A stretch of DNA of 64,000 nucleotides from Sneathiella sp. P13V-1. GTDB taxonomy: Bacteria; Pseudomonadota; Alphaproteobacteria; Sneathiellales; Sneathiellaceae. The notes beneath the pieces were generated by a model. That model ran no database searches. It saw only the letters and a program-made list of their open reading frames with translations, and was not told the origin of the DNA. The translations under genes were made by a program, and so were the position numbers. The DNA is taken from the NCBI RefSeq assembly GCF_015143595.1, contig NZ_WYEU01000004.1, forward strand, positions 124,001 to 188,000. The letters run 5' to 3'. Of this stretch, positions 1 to 8,102 are shown piece after piece. The stretch's first letter is position 1. Each line of letters opens with the position of its first letter.

Positions 1-967
1 CTAGCAGATCATCGATCTTGTTAGAGGTCTGAACAGGGATATTGGCATCAGATAGTACATCCAACCACTCTGCCGTGGAGCGAGTGGCAACGATTTCCCC
101 CAAAATACCATAAACCTCATCAGAGTGCTTGGTGCGGCTTGCCAGGCTCTCAAAACGTGGATCGGTCTTTAGCTCAGGTCTGCCCGCAACATCAAAGAAG
201 TCCTGCCAGTTTTTATCTGTATAAGGCAGAACAGCGAGATAGCCATCCGTTGTGGCATAGGGACGACGTTGGGAATTCAGTAGCCGTTTATATCCAAGGG
301 TGTCGATGGCCGGTTCAAACACAGCGCCATTTAGATGTTCCACCATCACATAATCCACGAGGCATTCAAACATAGGAACTTCGATGGCTTGGCCAGTACC
401 ATGACGTTCACGATGGAATAGGGCGGCCAATACAGCATAGAGCACGTTGAAGGAGGAGGTTTTGTCGGCCACAATGGTTGGTACAAAACGTGGCTGATCA
501 GATGTTACGGTCTGAAGGTCCGTGATACCAGCAGCGGCCTGAATAATATCGTCATATGCTGGGTTGTTTTCCAGCGGCCCACCTGAGCGGAAACCGTAAG
601 TGGCACAGAAGACGATGTCTGGGTTGACCTTGCTGATGGTTTCATATTCAAGGCCAAGTTTCTTGGCAATGCGCGGGCGCATGTTATGGATGATGACGTC
701 CACAGTTTTCACAAGATCGTAAAATGCTTCACGCCCATCTTCTTTGGTTAGATCCAGAACAACGCTTCGTTTGTTCCGGTTACATCCCATAAAGAAGGAG
801 GCCATACCCTCAGTTTTGTATGGCCCGATTTTGCGGGTGGTATCCCCCGATGGCGTTTCTACTTTGATAACATCTGCACCTAAATCTCCCAGCATTTGAC
901 TGGCCCACGGGCCAAGCACAACTGTGGACAGATCAATGATGCGAATACCTTCGAGGGTTCCCGGCAT
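1..967 (-). CDS. CaiB/BaiF (class III) CoA-transferase, 3' end cut by the window edge
   Basis: The minus-strand frame is open from the ATG at 967 to the left edge, giving 322 codons of a family that usually has about 400, so the C-terminus lies outside the window. The N-terminus has the family pattern GIRIIDLSTVVLGPWASQ, followed by LGADVIKVE and a catalytic-type Asp region reading NRNKRSVVLDL. Family III enzymes move CoA between carboxylic acids through an aspartyl-CoA thioester. The gene lies 22 bp downstream of the CitE-like gene and is the third gene of a MaoC-CitE-CoA-transferase unit. In such units it would activate the substrate acid with CoA taken from, for example, succinyl-CoA. An itaconate or mesaconate substrate is inferred from context only. 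Confidence 0.9.
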   Translation of the reverse strand, partial: MPGTLEGIRIIDLSTVVLGPWASQMLGDLGADVIKVETPSGDTTRKIGPYKTEGMASFFMGCNRNKRSVVLDLTKEDGREAFYDLVKTVDVIIHNMRPRIAKKLGLEYETISKVNPDIVFCATYGFRSGGPLENNPAYDDIIQAAAGITDLQTVTSDQPRFVPTIVADKTSSFNVLYAVLAALFHRERHGTGQAIEVPMFECLVDYVMVEHLNGAVFEPAIDTLGYKRLLNSQRRPYATTDGYLAVLPYTDKNWQDFFDVAGRPELKTDPRFESLASRTKHSDEVYGILGEIVATRSTAEWLDVLSDANIPVQTSNKIDDLL

Positions 968-989
968 GGATTTTCTCCCATTATTTTTA

Positions 990-1871
990 TTATTTTATTT
1001 TGTCTGCAAGCTCCAATAGGTTTCGGGCCTGCTTGAGGTGAGGCATATCATACATCTTTCCGTCAATTCCGATAGTCCCAAGGCCCGGATTTTCTTCAAA
1101 GACCTGAACAATTTTCCGTGCGTGTGCGATTTCCTCATCACTGGGTGTAAAGGCCTCGTTGATGACATCCGGTTGTGCTGGGTGAATGGAAACTTTCCCA
1201 ACATAGCCAGAACGAAGGTCACGCAGACATTCGTCCCGAAGCCCTTCGCTGTCTTTGTAGTCTACATACACAACACCAATCGGCTGTACATCAATAGCGC
1301 GTGCTGTCGCAAGACACATGGTACGCGCATATAGGAACGGATCGTCATAATCGCCCGTCCGCGGGTGTCTGTTGTTGCTGGCACCAAGGGCAGCTGCTAA
1401 GTCTTCGCCGCCCCATGTCATGCCCACAAGCCGATCTGTAATGCCATCAAGGTAGGTGTTGAACGTCAGCAGGGATTGCGCGGTTTCAGTGGCAACGCTG
1501 ACAATTTTGGTTTTACCTGGCTCTATGCCTTCGCGAACCTCAAGCACGTCCAGGTAATCAGCCAGTTTGTTTACATCAGCCGCTGAATATACCTTCGGCA
1601 AAACGATGCCGTCTGGCCCCCCTTTTAATATGGCCGTGAGGTCAGGGAGGGACAGGGGATTATCCAGAGGATTAATCCGCACCCATAATTGTTGACGGGA
1701 TCTGTCAGTGTTTTCTTGCAGGAAGTTGCACACCATGTCGCGGGCAATTTCCTGACGGTCATCAGCCACAGAATCTTCAAGATCAAGGATCAGGGCGTCA
1801 GCACTGTTCTGAAGCCCTTTCTCCATTTTGCGCTCACTGTCGCCCGGAACAAATAGCCAGGATCTGATCAT
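990..1871 (-). CDS. HpcH/HpaI aldolase/citrate lyase family protein (CitE-like acyl-CoA lyase)
   Basis: The protein has 293 residues, typical for the CitE/CLYBL/malyl-CoA lyase family. It starts with MIRSWLFVPGDSERKMEK and has the metal-binding stretch ALILDLEDSVADD near residues 26-38, an Arg in VRINP near residue 65, and the later motif WGGEDLAAALGA. Family members cleave or form beta-hydroxyacyl-CoAs such as citramalyl-CoA, malyl-CoA or beta-methylmalyl-CoA by Mg2+-dependent Claisen chemistry. Its start overlaps the stop of the upstream MaoC gene by 4 bp (ATGA), which indicates translational coupling. With a hydratase and a CoA-transferase as partners, (S)-citramalyl-CoA lyase is a reasonable inferred role. 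The sequence alone does not separate that from malyl-CoA lyase. Confidence 0.9.
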   Translation of the reverse strand: MIRSWLFVPGDSERKMEKGLQNSADALILDLEDSVADDRQEIARDMVCNFLQENTDRSRQQLWVRINPLDNPLSLPDLTAILKGGPDGIVLPKVYSAADVNKLADYLDVLEVREGIEPGKTKIVSVATETAQSLLTFNTYLDGITDRLVGMTWGGEDLAAALGASNNRHPRTGDYDDPFLYARTMCLATARAIDVQPIGVVYVDYKDSEGLRDECLRDLRSGYVGKVSIHPAQPDVINEAFTPSDEEIAHARKIVQVFEENPGLGTIGIDGKMYDMPHLKQARNLLELADKIK

Positions 1872-2323
1872 GCCGCTGCTTTCATTTTCATTAGACCTGT
1901 GCGCTCAACATAAGCAATTTCCTCGTCGCGCTGATTGTAACCGATATGGACAAATTCGACGATCCCTTCACCGGGACGAGACTTACTCTGTCTTTTACCT
2001 TTAATTTTGGTGACAACACGGATGGTATCCCCGTGGAAAACCGGTTTTTTGAAGCGGATATTTGTCATGCCAAGATTGCCAAGGGTTGTTCCCAAGGTCG
2101 TGTCCGCTACAGTCACGCCAATGACAAGTCCAAGTGTGAACAGGCTATTGACGATGCGTTGCCCATAGAAGGTTGTTTTGGAATATTCTTCATCCAAATG
2201 CAGTGGCTGTGGGTTATGGGTCATCGCGCTGAACATAATGTTGTCCATTTCAGTTACCGTTCTGGTAAGCGCGTGATGAAACTCTTGTCCTTCTTCGAAC
2301 TCTTCAAAATACAGGCCGGACAT
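1868..2323 (-). CDS. MaoC-like hot-dog dehydratase/hydratase
   Basis: The protein has 151 residues and a single hot-dog fold of MaoC type. It begins YFEEFEEGQEFHHALTRTVTEMDN. The expected catalytic D and H lie in the segment MFSAMTHNPQPLHLDEEYSK (residues about 31-50). This family adds water to or removes it from enoyl-CoAs. The next two genes encode a CitE-type lyase and a CoA-transferase, so the likely reaction is hydration of an unsaturated C5-CoA, such as itaconyl- or mesaconyl-CoA, to a citramalyl- or methylmalyl-CoA. It is the first gene of the unit, downstream of a perfect 9-bp inverted repeat at 2361-2383 that probably binds the adjacent IclR regulator. Confidence 0.9.
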   Translation of the reverse strand: MSGLYFEEFEEGQEFHHALTRTVTEMDNIMFSAMTHNPQPLHLDEEYSKTTFYGQRIVNSLFTLGLVIGVTVADTTLGTTLGNLGMTNIRFKKPVFHGDTIRVVTKIKGKRQSKSRPGEGIVEFVHIGYNQRDEEIAYVERTGLMKMKAAA

Positions 2324-2360
2324 TCGGGTACCTCTCCTTCATTATTGTTTTTTTATTCGG

Positions 2361-2383
2361 ATATACGAACTATTTTCGTATAT
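2361..2383. promoter_or_regulatory. Probable IclR operator upstream of the MaoC-CitE-CoA-transferase unit
   Basis: A perfect inverted repeat, ATATACGAA - 5 bp - TTCGTATAT, lies 38 bp upstream of the MaoC start codon and downstream of the iclR-type gene. The same half-site TTCGTATAT occurs at 3278-3286 upstream of the regulator gene itself. Shared sites in front of a regulator and its neighbouring operon are typical of IclR autoregulation. The binding protein is inferred. Confidence 0.6.
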
Positions 2384-2458
2384 TAAATACTGACAAACTG
2401 ATCTGGTCAAGAGGGACTATGTCACCGTTTTAAAAAAAATAACAAATGTTAGATAGAA

Positions 2459-3235
2459 TTACGCGCGATGCCCTAGAATTTTCGAAATCTCTGCAGCCTG
2501 AGACACAACGATATCAATAAACTTATCCCGTTCCCTTTGTGCGCGGGAGATAGGGACGCCGATTGTCAGCGCAGCAATGATCTGGCCGTCAGAATTATAA
2601 ATAGGGGCGGCGAACCCACCGGAATCGAGTGAATAGTCTCCCATAGTGACAGAATAACCGTTTTCGCGAACTTTCTTGAGGCGATCTAGAACTTCTTCTT
2701 TTGTTTTGGCGGCCTTCTCTGTCAGCGGCGTAATATCGGCTTTCTTGAAATACTCCTCCAGCTGTGTTGGCGGGAGGGTGCTTAGAAAAAGTCTCCCGCT
2801 GGCGTTGGAGTGAAGGGCGCGCCTTGTCCCAATGGATAATGTGAACCGCACCGGTTTTGGAGATTCCGTGACATCAATATAAGTGGCGTGAAGCCCATCA
2901 GAATCTGGAACGGCAAGAAGAACAGTTTCCTCACTTTGTTGCATCGCCCTTTCCAAGTAAGGCTGTGCTATCTGCCTGATAGATCTACCCGCCAGAATAA
3001 TGGAGGCGAGGGAAAAGGCTTCCGGACCCAGAAAATAGAGAGACCCATTTCGCGTCAGCATTTCCTGATCCGTTAAGGCTTTAAGCGTGCTGGAAAGAGA
3101 GCTTTTTGGAACATCAAGGCTGATAGACAATTGGGACAAGGTCATCCCGCCTGGGTTCTCCGCTAAATTTCGCAAAAGGGAAAACGCACGGGGCAGGACC
3201 ATTGGCCCTTCTTTTCTCACTGCTGTAGATGTCAT
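2459..3235 (-). CDS. IclR family transcriptional regulator
   Basis: The protein has 258 residues. The N-terminal winged helix-turn-helix spans about residues 15-75, with the recognition region MTLSQLSISLDVPKSSLSSTLKALTDQEML. The C-terminal IclR effector domain spans about 85-250, with the family motifs LHSNASGRLFLSTL, VRENGYSVTMGDY and SGGFAAPIYNSDGQIIAAL. IclR proteins control nearby catabolic genes in response to small acids. It lies 135 bp upstream of the MaoC gene in the same orientation. Palindromic sites flank it at 2361-2383 and 3278-3291, so control of the MaoC-CitE-CoA-transferase unit and of itself is likely. The start at 3235 gives the normal N-terminal length. Confidence 0.93.
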   Translation of the reverse strand: MTSTAVRKEGPMVLPRAFSLLRNLAENPGGMTLSQLSISLDVPKSSLSSTLKALTDQEMLTRNGSLYFLGPEAFSLASIILAGRSIRQIAQPYLERAMQQSEETVLLAVPDSDGLHATYIDVTESPKPVRFTLSIGTRRALHSNASGRLFLSTLPPTQLEEYFKKADITPLTEKAAKTKEEVLDRLKKVRENGYSVTMGDYSLDSGGFAAPIYNSDGQIIAALTIGVPISRAQRERDKFIDIVVSQAAEISKILGHRA

Positions 3236-3240
3236 GACGC

Positions 3241-3301
3241 CTCAAGTAATTCCAAAATCCGAACTTCAGAAAAGATGTTCGTATATATGAAATTACTTGA
3301 G
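3241..3301. promoter_or_regulatory. Control region of the IclR gene: palindrome plus 11-bp inverted repeat
   Basis: Two signals lie just upstream of the regulator's ATG. Positions 3278-3291 read TTCGTATATATGAA, nearly palindromic and sharing TTCGTATAT with the site at 2361-2383. Positions 3241-3251 (CTCAAGTAATT) and 3291-3301 are perfect 11-bp inverted repeats 39 bp apart, the inner copy 5 bp from the start codon. Autoregulation is the simplest reading. The wide repeat could instead form a structure in the leader transcript. Confidence 0.5.
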
Positions 3302-3352
3302 TGCTGTAAATTGGTCAATAGTGGCAATCTATTGATTGCAAGGTCTCATTAA

Positions 3353-5062
3353 TTATTTAGGGAATAAGAGACTGGTATGGTTATGGCAGAGCATCAGTTC
3401 ATTATTTCGATCTTCGGAATTAATCTTACCAGTCATAAAGATTGCAAACTCTGTAAGACGAGGGAAGTTACTGCCGTCATCCATCATATAATAGCGGTTA
3501 CCAGTGTTTCCACGCTTGGCAGCTCTCGTTAAAACCCGAGCTGTTTTTTTACGAATTTCCTCAATGGCTTCATCGCCACTTGCATTCAGGATTTGTTTTA
3601 GTAGCTCGGGCTGAATTTTTTTCCAGGAATCTTGTCTGTTTATATCGAAGTTTGAGGACACTGTTCTGTCTGCGGTAATCAGCGGTTTTAGACTTTCGTC
3701 ATCTGCGTTAATGGATTTTAGCCAGTTCTCTACAAGTCTCTTGTCACACATCGCAAAATCTGCAATTTCTTCAATATCTTCATCTGTGATTTTGCCATTC
3801 GTTAGCTCTTTTGGAATTTCTCCCCCAATTTTTTTAGAAGCCATTTCTCCATACATGCTATACAGCACTTCATAAAAGACGTTTTCTGGTTCTGGAACTT
3901 CTTCACCCGGATCGTTTAATGGGACTGTAGATTGATCAACGGCATAAATCATGCTCATTTTTCGAAGGGCTCCTAGCGTCAGACGATCCTCTTGTTTTTC
4001 GGGGTGTCGTCCTTGATAGGCTCTAATCGGTTCTTCAAGGTTAACATATTTAAAAAATTCACCAACCCGAATTTCTCGGAAAACTCTATCGCATATTTTC
4101 TCTGCTTCTTCGCGATTTTCTAACTGGGTAATCAGGCTTCCCGTTGACAGGGCTGCCAACATTTTGTCCGTATGAATGACAAGATTTATTTCTTCAAACT
4201 TTCGTCCAAAATGTGCAGCGTAGTACTCAACAGCCAACGCAATAGTATAGGATGTGGTTTTGACGGGTTTGTGTGCTCCTTCCCAAACAACTTTGGTTTG
4301 ATCTACGATAAATGTGTAGTTCAGGAACGCTGTGTTCAGATCTTCATAGAAACCCGTGTTGTAAAATCCGTATGGAAGCCCGGTTTGTGCGTCAATCCAA
4401 ATAATGGAGAGCATGAGATTGTCCGAAGGGCGTTCGGGAGTATAAGTGTATCCATCAGTTAGACGTCTCAAAACACTTTTACCATATCGCCCCCGTTTTC
4501 CATATTCGCGCAGATCCGTTTGCTGAAATAGAATACTACACATGAGTAGATAGAAATTTGGAGATCCAGCTTCACCGCCATCGTTATTAAAGGTGCGGCA
4601 GGCATCGGGCCAAAGCAAAACTTCACGTTTGCGATCACCATGGCGATCCTTGGTTGCTGGGTCGTTAGCAGCTTCAAAACGTTGAGCAGGGAAGTTTTCA
4701 GCTAAGAGGCCTCGTTTTTGGAACGGTGGAGAACTTACTTGATATTGGTCAATATTAGTTTCATTGCCAATGGTTTCGTTTCCAAGAATTACTGTCATTA
4801 ATGTAATGAACTCACGACCAGACTTAGGAAGAGGGACCTCCACCCGTAAGGCACCACCATCTTCCAGGAAAGGATGGATGGGATGAATGTCAGGGTAGTC
4901 TGAGGGAACTTTCGAGAGGCAGGTAATAAATCGGGCATATGAAATGAGATCAAGTTCGTACTGGGATTTTGTTTCTTTATTCAAAATTCGTTGAGGAATG
5001 AATTTATCTAAAGATGCATTGATATAAGGATTTTCCTTATTGAGTTCTTTGTCGCCAAACAT
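3353..5062 (-). CDS. Hypothetical protein, 569 residues, no recognised family
   Basis: A long minus-strand frame that I do not recognise. The frame extends to 5134, but the ATG at 5062 is preceded by AAGGA seven bases away, so MFGDKELNKENPYINASLDK is taken as the start. The longer form would add a spurious hydrophobic stretch. The protein looks soluble: no signal peptide or clear membrane segment, charged, with helical stretches towards the C-terminus (ITDEDIEEIADFAMCDKRLV; EAIEEIRKKTARVLTRAAKR). A segment reading RAYQGRHPEKQEDRL is Arg-rich, but I could not match it to a family. It stands alone between the IclR gene and the TRAP operon, transcribed away from the latter, and its codons are more AT-rich than those of its neighbours, which may indicate transfer. 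Confidence 0.75.
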   Translation of the reverse strand: MFGDKELNKENPYINASLDKFIPQRILNKETKSQYELDLISYARFITCLSKVPSDYPDIHPIHPFLEDGGALRVEVPLPKSGREFITLMTVILGNETIGNETNIDQYQVSSPPFQKRGLLAENFPAQRFEAANDPATKDRHGDRKREVLLWPDACRTFNNDGGEAGSPNFYLLMCSILFQQTDLREYGKRGRYGKSVLRRLTDGYTYTPERPSDNLMLSIIWIDAQTGLPYGFYNTGFYEDLNTAFLNYTFIVDQTKVVWEGAHKPVKTTSYTIALAVEYYAAHFGRKFEEINLVIHTDKMLAALSTGSLITQLENREEAEKICDRVFREIRVGEFFKYVNLEEPIRAYQGRHPEKQEDRLTLGALRKMSMIYAVDQSTVPLNDPGEEVPEPENVFYEVLYSMYGEMASKKIGGEIPKELTNGKITDEDIEEIADFAMCDKRLVENWLKSINADDESLKPLITADRTVSSNFDINRQDSWKKIQPELLKQILNASGDEAIEEIRKKTARVLTRAAKRGNTGNRYYMMDDGSNFPRLTEFAIFMTGKINSEDRNNELMLCHNHTSLLFPK

Positions 5063-5198
5063 GATGTGTCCTTCAATGAGTAAGAGAGCAATTGAAGAAC
5101 GGAGAAAAATCATATTTGTGAAATATACAAACAAACAGTCTTGACTGTTTTTAATAATTCCATTACGACTTCCTAAATTAAGGGAAAGGGAGGTTCAA

Positions 5199-6215
5199 AT
5201 GGGAAACTTCAAATCTAGATCAAGAGTAAGTGTCGCGTCAGTTGGTGGTGCTGCGGTGATGATTGTTTTCGGGACGATGTCGTCAGCTTCGGCAATGGAA
5301 AAATGGAATTTGGCAAATGCTTACGGCGCCAAAACGCTTCATGTTGAAGGGAACCAGGTCTTTGCGGACGAATTGAAAGATGCCAGCATGGGCGTTATTG
5401 AAGTGACCGTTCATGCCGGGGGATCACTCGGGTATAAGTCGGTTGATCATTTTGATGCTGTCTCTGACGGCGCGGTGGAGATCGCGGATACTCCCGGCGG
5501 GTTTCTCGGGGGGATTGATCCGCTTATGACCTTATCTTCCTTGCCGTTTCTGGTGAAGACGGTGGAAGAGGCCAAAATATTAAAGGATATTGCTTTCCCA
5601 GAATATGAAAAAGTGTTTGAGAAGGCGGGGCAAAAACTCCTTTATGCGTCTCCTTGGCCGGCATCCGGGATCTGGGCGAAAATGCCGGTCACGTCATCGG
5701 AGAAGCTTAAGGGTTTGAAAATCAGAACTTATGATCCGGGTGGAACGAAGACGTTTCAGAAAATCGGGGCGGCGCCTATTCAACTTGCTTGGGGGGATGT
5801 TGCGCCTCAATTGGCAACTGGCGGTATTTCGGCCGTTTTGACTTCTGCTGAAGGAGGTGTGGCCCAAAAATTTGTTGAGCATACAGCCTATTTTACCGAG
5901 ATAAATTACGCGCTTCCGCTCAATTTCGTTCATATGAACAAAGATGTGTATGACGGCCTGTCTGAAGGACTAAGAAAAGCCGTTGATATGGCCGCGGAAA
6001 AAGCGTCTCAGCGCAATTGGGCAGAGGTTGTCGGACGGACGAAACGCAATTACGACCTGGTCAAGAAGGATGGTGGCACCGTTGTCACGACTGAAGCGGC
6101 TGCAGTACTTGGCGACCTTTCCGAAGCCGGTACGGACGTGATGAACGAATGGCTTTCAAAGGTTGGCGATCGGGGGCAACAGATCATCAAGAAATTCAGG
6201 GAAACCAAAGGGTAA
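5199..6215 (+). CDS. TRAP transporter substrate-binding protein (DctP family)
   Basis: The protein has 338 residues with a Sec signal peptide (about residues 1-32, cut after SSASA). The mature part has the DctP fold. The segment KLKGLKIRTYD (about 168-178) carries the family's conserved Arg that usually forms a salt bridge with a substrate carboxylate, and GDVAPQLATGGISAVL follows. It binds a solute in the periplasm and delivers it to the DctQ/DctM permease encoded immediately downstream. A GGGAGG Shine-Dalgarno precedes the ATG. The operon also carries a GAF protein and an amidohydrolase, so the ligand is probably a carboxylate that is the amidohydrolase's substrate or product. The actual ligand cannot be read from the sequence. 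Confidence 0.93.
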   Translation: MGNFKSRSRVSVASVGGAAVMIVFGTMSSASAMEKWNLANAYGAKTLHVEGNQVFADELKDASMGVIEVTVHAGGSLGYKSVDHFDAVSDGAVEIADTPGGFLGGIDPLMTLSSLPFLVKTVEEAKILKDIAFPEYEKVFEKAGQKLLYASPWPASGIWAKMPVTSSEKLKGLKIRTYDPGGTKTFQKIGAAPIQLAWGDVAPQLATGGISAVLTSAEGGVAQKFVEHTAYFTEINYALPLNFVHMNKDVYDGLSEGLRKAVDMAAEKASQRNWAEVVGRTKRNYDLVKKDGGTVVTTEAAAVLGDLSEAGTDVMNEWLSKVGDRGQQIIKKFRETKG

Positions 6216-6285
6216 ATGAAGAATGAGGGGGGCGCCTTCTTTTAAGCGAGTTTAGAAGGCGTCATTTTTGAGGGAGGTCATTTTG

Positions 6286-6783
6286 TTGTCCATAGTCGAT
6301 AAAATCTCAAAACTGGCGGCTGTAATATCTGGGGGAATATTGGTTTCTATGGTGGGATTTATCCTGTTAGAAATTGTGCTTAGAAGCTTTTTCTCAGCCT
6401 CTACGTTTGTCTTGGATGAGTTTGTTGGCTACGGAATTGCGATAATGACCTTCCTTTCTTTTTCCATGGCGTTAAAAGAAGGGGCTTTTATCCGCGTAAA
6501 TTTGCTTATTGCACACTTAAATGTGTTTTATCGGCGTATTTTCGAAGTGATATTCTGCTTTGGTGGAATAACTCTCTTTTCATATGTGGCTTTTTATCTC
6601 AGCCGAACTGTCTGGAGAAATTTTGACCGGGGGGTCACAAGTAACTCGATTGCCGAAGTACCTCTTTGGATACCGCAGTCTTTGATGTTACTTGGTGTTG
6701 TTATACTCGTTTTGCAGTTTGCAGCGCTTTTCATTTCCTATCTTCGCGGGGCTCCCATCTCCAACACATCCGAAGAGCTCTAG
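6286..6783 (+). CDS. TRAP transporter small permease subunit (DctQ family)
   Basis: About 165 residues with four predicted membrane helices (VISGGILVSMVGFILLEIVL; GYGIAIMTFLSFSMAL; VIFCFGGITLFSYVAFYL; PQSLMLLGVVILVLQFAALF), as expected for the small TRAP subunit. No ATG is available at the right place. GGGAGG at 6272-6277 points to a TTG start at 6286 (or 6283); the TTG at 6268 lies before this ribosome site and is unlikely. DctQ pairs with DctM in the inner membrane. The gene lies between the binding-protein and large-permease genes, with 8 bp between its stop and the dctM start. Confidence 0.9.
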   Translation: MSIVDKISKLAAVISGGILVSMVGFILLEIVLRSFFSASTFVLDEFVGYGIAIMTFLSFSMALKEGAFIRVNLLIAHLNVFYRRIFEVIFCFGGITLFSYVAFYLSRTVWRNFDRGVTSNSIAEVPLWIPQSLMLLGVVILVLQFAALFISYLRGAPISNTSEEL

Positions 6784-6791
6784 GAGGGGGT

Positions 6792-8102
6792 ATGGAACTC
6801 TTTGCTGGTCTTTTCGTGCTGCTATTGATTTTTCTGTATCTGGGGCTCGGGGTTTGGGTATTTATCGGGCTGATTGCTGTCTCTATCTCGGTTCAGTTTT
6901 TCCTGCTGGATATGAATTTCGCCAAAATTGGTGCAATTGCTACTAACATTATGTTGCGAAGTGCAAGTTCGTGGGAGTTAGCTGCCATCCCCATGTTTAT
7001 TTGGATGGGAGATATCATTTTTAGAACTGATATTTCGAAGCGGTTGTTTGATGGACTTGTGCCTTTAGTCAACAGAATTCCCGGAAGATTACTTCACGCC
7101 AATATTGTCGGATGTACTTTATTTGCAGCGGTAAGCGGATCCAGTACTGCGACAGCTGTGACGGTCGGAAAAATTTCTCTGGAAGAGCTATCAAAGCGAG
7201 GATACGCGAAGGGTATTTCAGTGGGCTCTTTGGCAGGAGCGGGAAGTTTAGGCCTGTTGATACCCCCATCCATTGTTATGATTGTTTACGGCATTCTGGC
7301 AGAAGTTTCTATTATCAGCTTGTTTGCAGCCGGTGTAGTGCCGGGCCTAATGATCGCAGCTTTATATTCAACTTATATCGCATTTCGTGCAGATCGTACT
7401 GATGGGATCGTGCCTTTGTCCGACGATCAAGTGGAGAGGCGTTTTGGCTGGGCAGATTTTTGGAAATTATTTCCTGTCCTCTTGCTGGTAATGGTGGTTC
7501 TCGGTTCAATTTACTCAGGGTTGGCGACGCCGTCTGAAGCCGCCGCGATTGGAGTGACTACTGGATTGTTGATTGCACTATTTACGAAACAATTAACATG
7601 GGACTTGTTCTACAATTCAGTAATGAGTGCGGTGAAAATGTCGGCTATGGTGGTTTCTTTGGTTATCGCCGCTGCGTTGCTCTCGACAACGATGGGTTAC
7701 CTTCACCTACCTCAGAATATTGCGGCTTCTATTTCTGCATTGGAGTTATCACCCTATGCTTTGATGGCAATTCTGGCGGTGTTTTACATATTATTGGGGT
7801 TGTTTCTGGAGGGGATCTCAATAACGGTGATGAGCCTGCCGATCACGTTGCCGCTTGTTGTTCAGGCGGGTTTCGATCCCATGTGGTTTGGAATATTTCT
7901 TATCCTGATGGTGGAACTGGCTACAATTACGCCACCTGTTGGATTTAACCTCTTCGTCCTTCAGGGCTTGACCAATATGACGATCTTTCAGATTGCCCGA
8001 GCGTCAGCGCCGTTTTTTGTGCTTCTTTGTATTGGTGTCGTGTTGTTGACCGCTTTTCCGCAAATCGCCCTTTGGCTTCCCAACTTGCTTGCTGGTGGAT
8101 GA
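6792..8102 (+). CDS. TRAP transporter large permease subunit (DctM family)
   Basis: The protein has 436 residues and is almost entirely hydrophobic, with about 12 membrane segments. Family motifs include GCTLFAAVSGSSTATAVTVG, AGAGSLGLLIPPSIVMIVYG and the C-terminal ELATITPPVGFNLFVLQGL. It is the channel subunit of a Na+-driven TRAP importer. The ATG at 6792 follows AGGAGGGGGT and is chosen over an upstream in-frame ATG at 6666 that lies inside dctQ. The stop overlaps the start of the next gene by 3 bp in an ATGA arrangement, so the GAF protein is made from the same transcript. Confidence 0.95.
   Translation: MELFAGLFVLLLIFLYLGLGVWVFIGLIAVSISVQFFLLDMNFAKIGAIATNIMLRSASSWELAAIPMFIWMGDIIFRTDISKRLFDGLVPLVNRIPGRLLHANIVGCTLFAAVSGSSTATAVTVGKISLEELSKRGYAKGISVGSLAGAGSLGLLIPPSIVMIVYGILAEVSIISLFAAGVVPGLMIAALYSTYIAFRADRTDGIVPLSDDQVERRFGWADFWKLFPVLLLVMVVLGSIYSGLATPSEAAAIGVTTGLLIALFTKQLTWDLFYNSVMSAVKMSAMVVSLVIAAALLSTTMGYLHLPQNIAASISALELSPYALMAILAVFYILLGLFLEGISITVMSLPITLPLVVQAGFDPMWFGIFLILMVELATITPPVGFNLFVLQGLTNMTIFQIARASAPFFVLLCIGVVLLTAFPQIALWLPNLLAGG

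Noticed and set aside
3980-4040. RAYQGRHPEKQEDR segment of the orphan protein as a DGQHR/DndB-like motif
   Set aside because: The residues do not keep the DGQHR order, and no dnd or restriction genes lie nearby.
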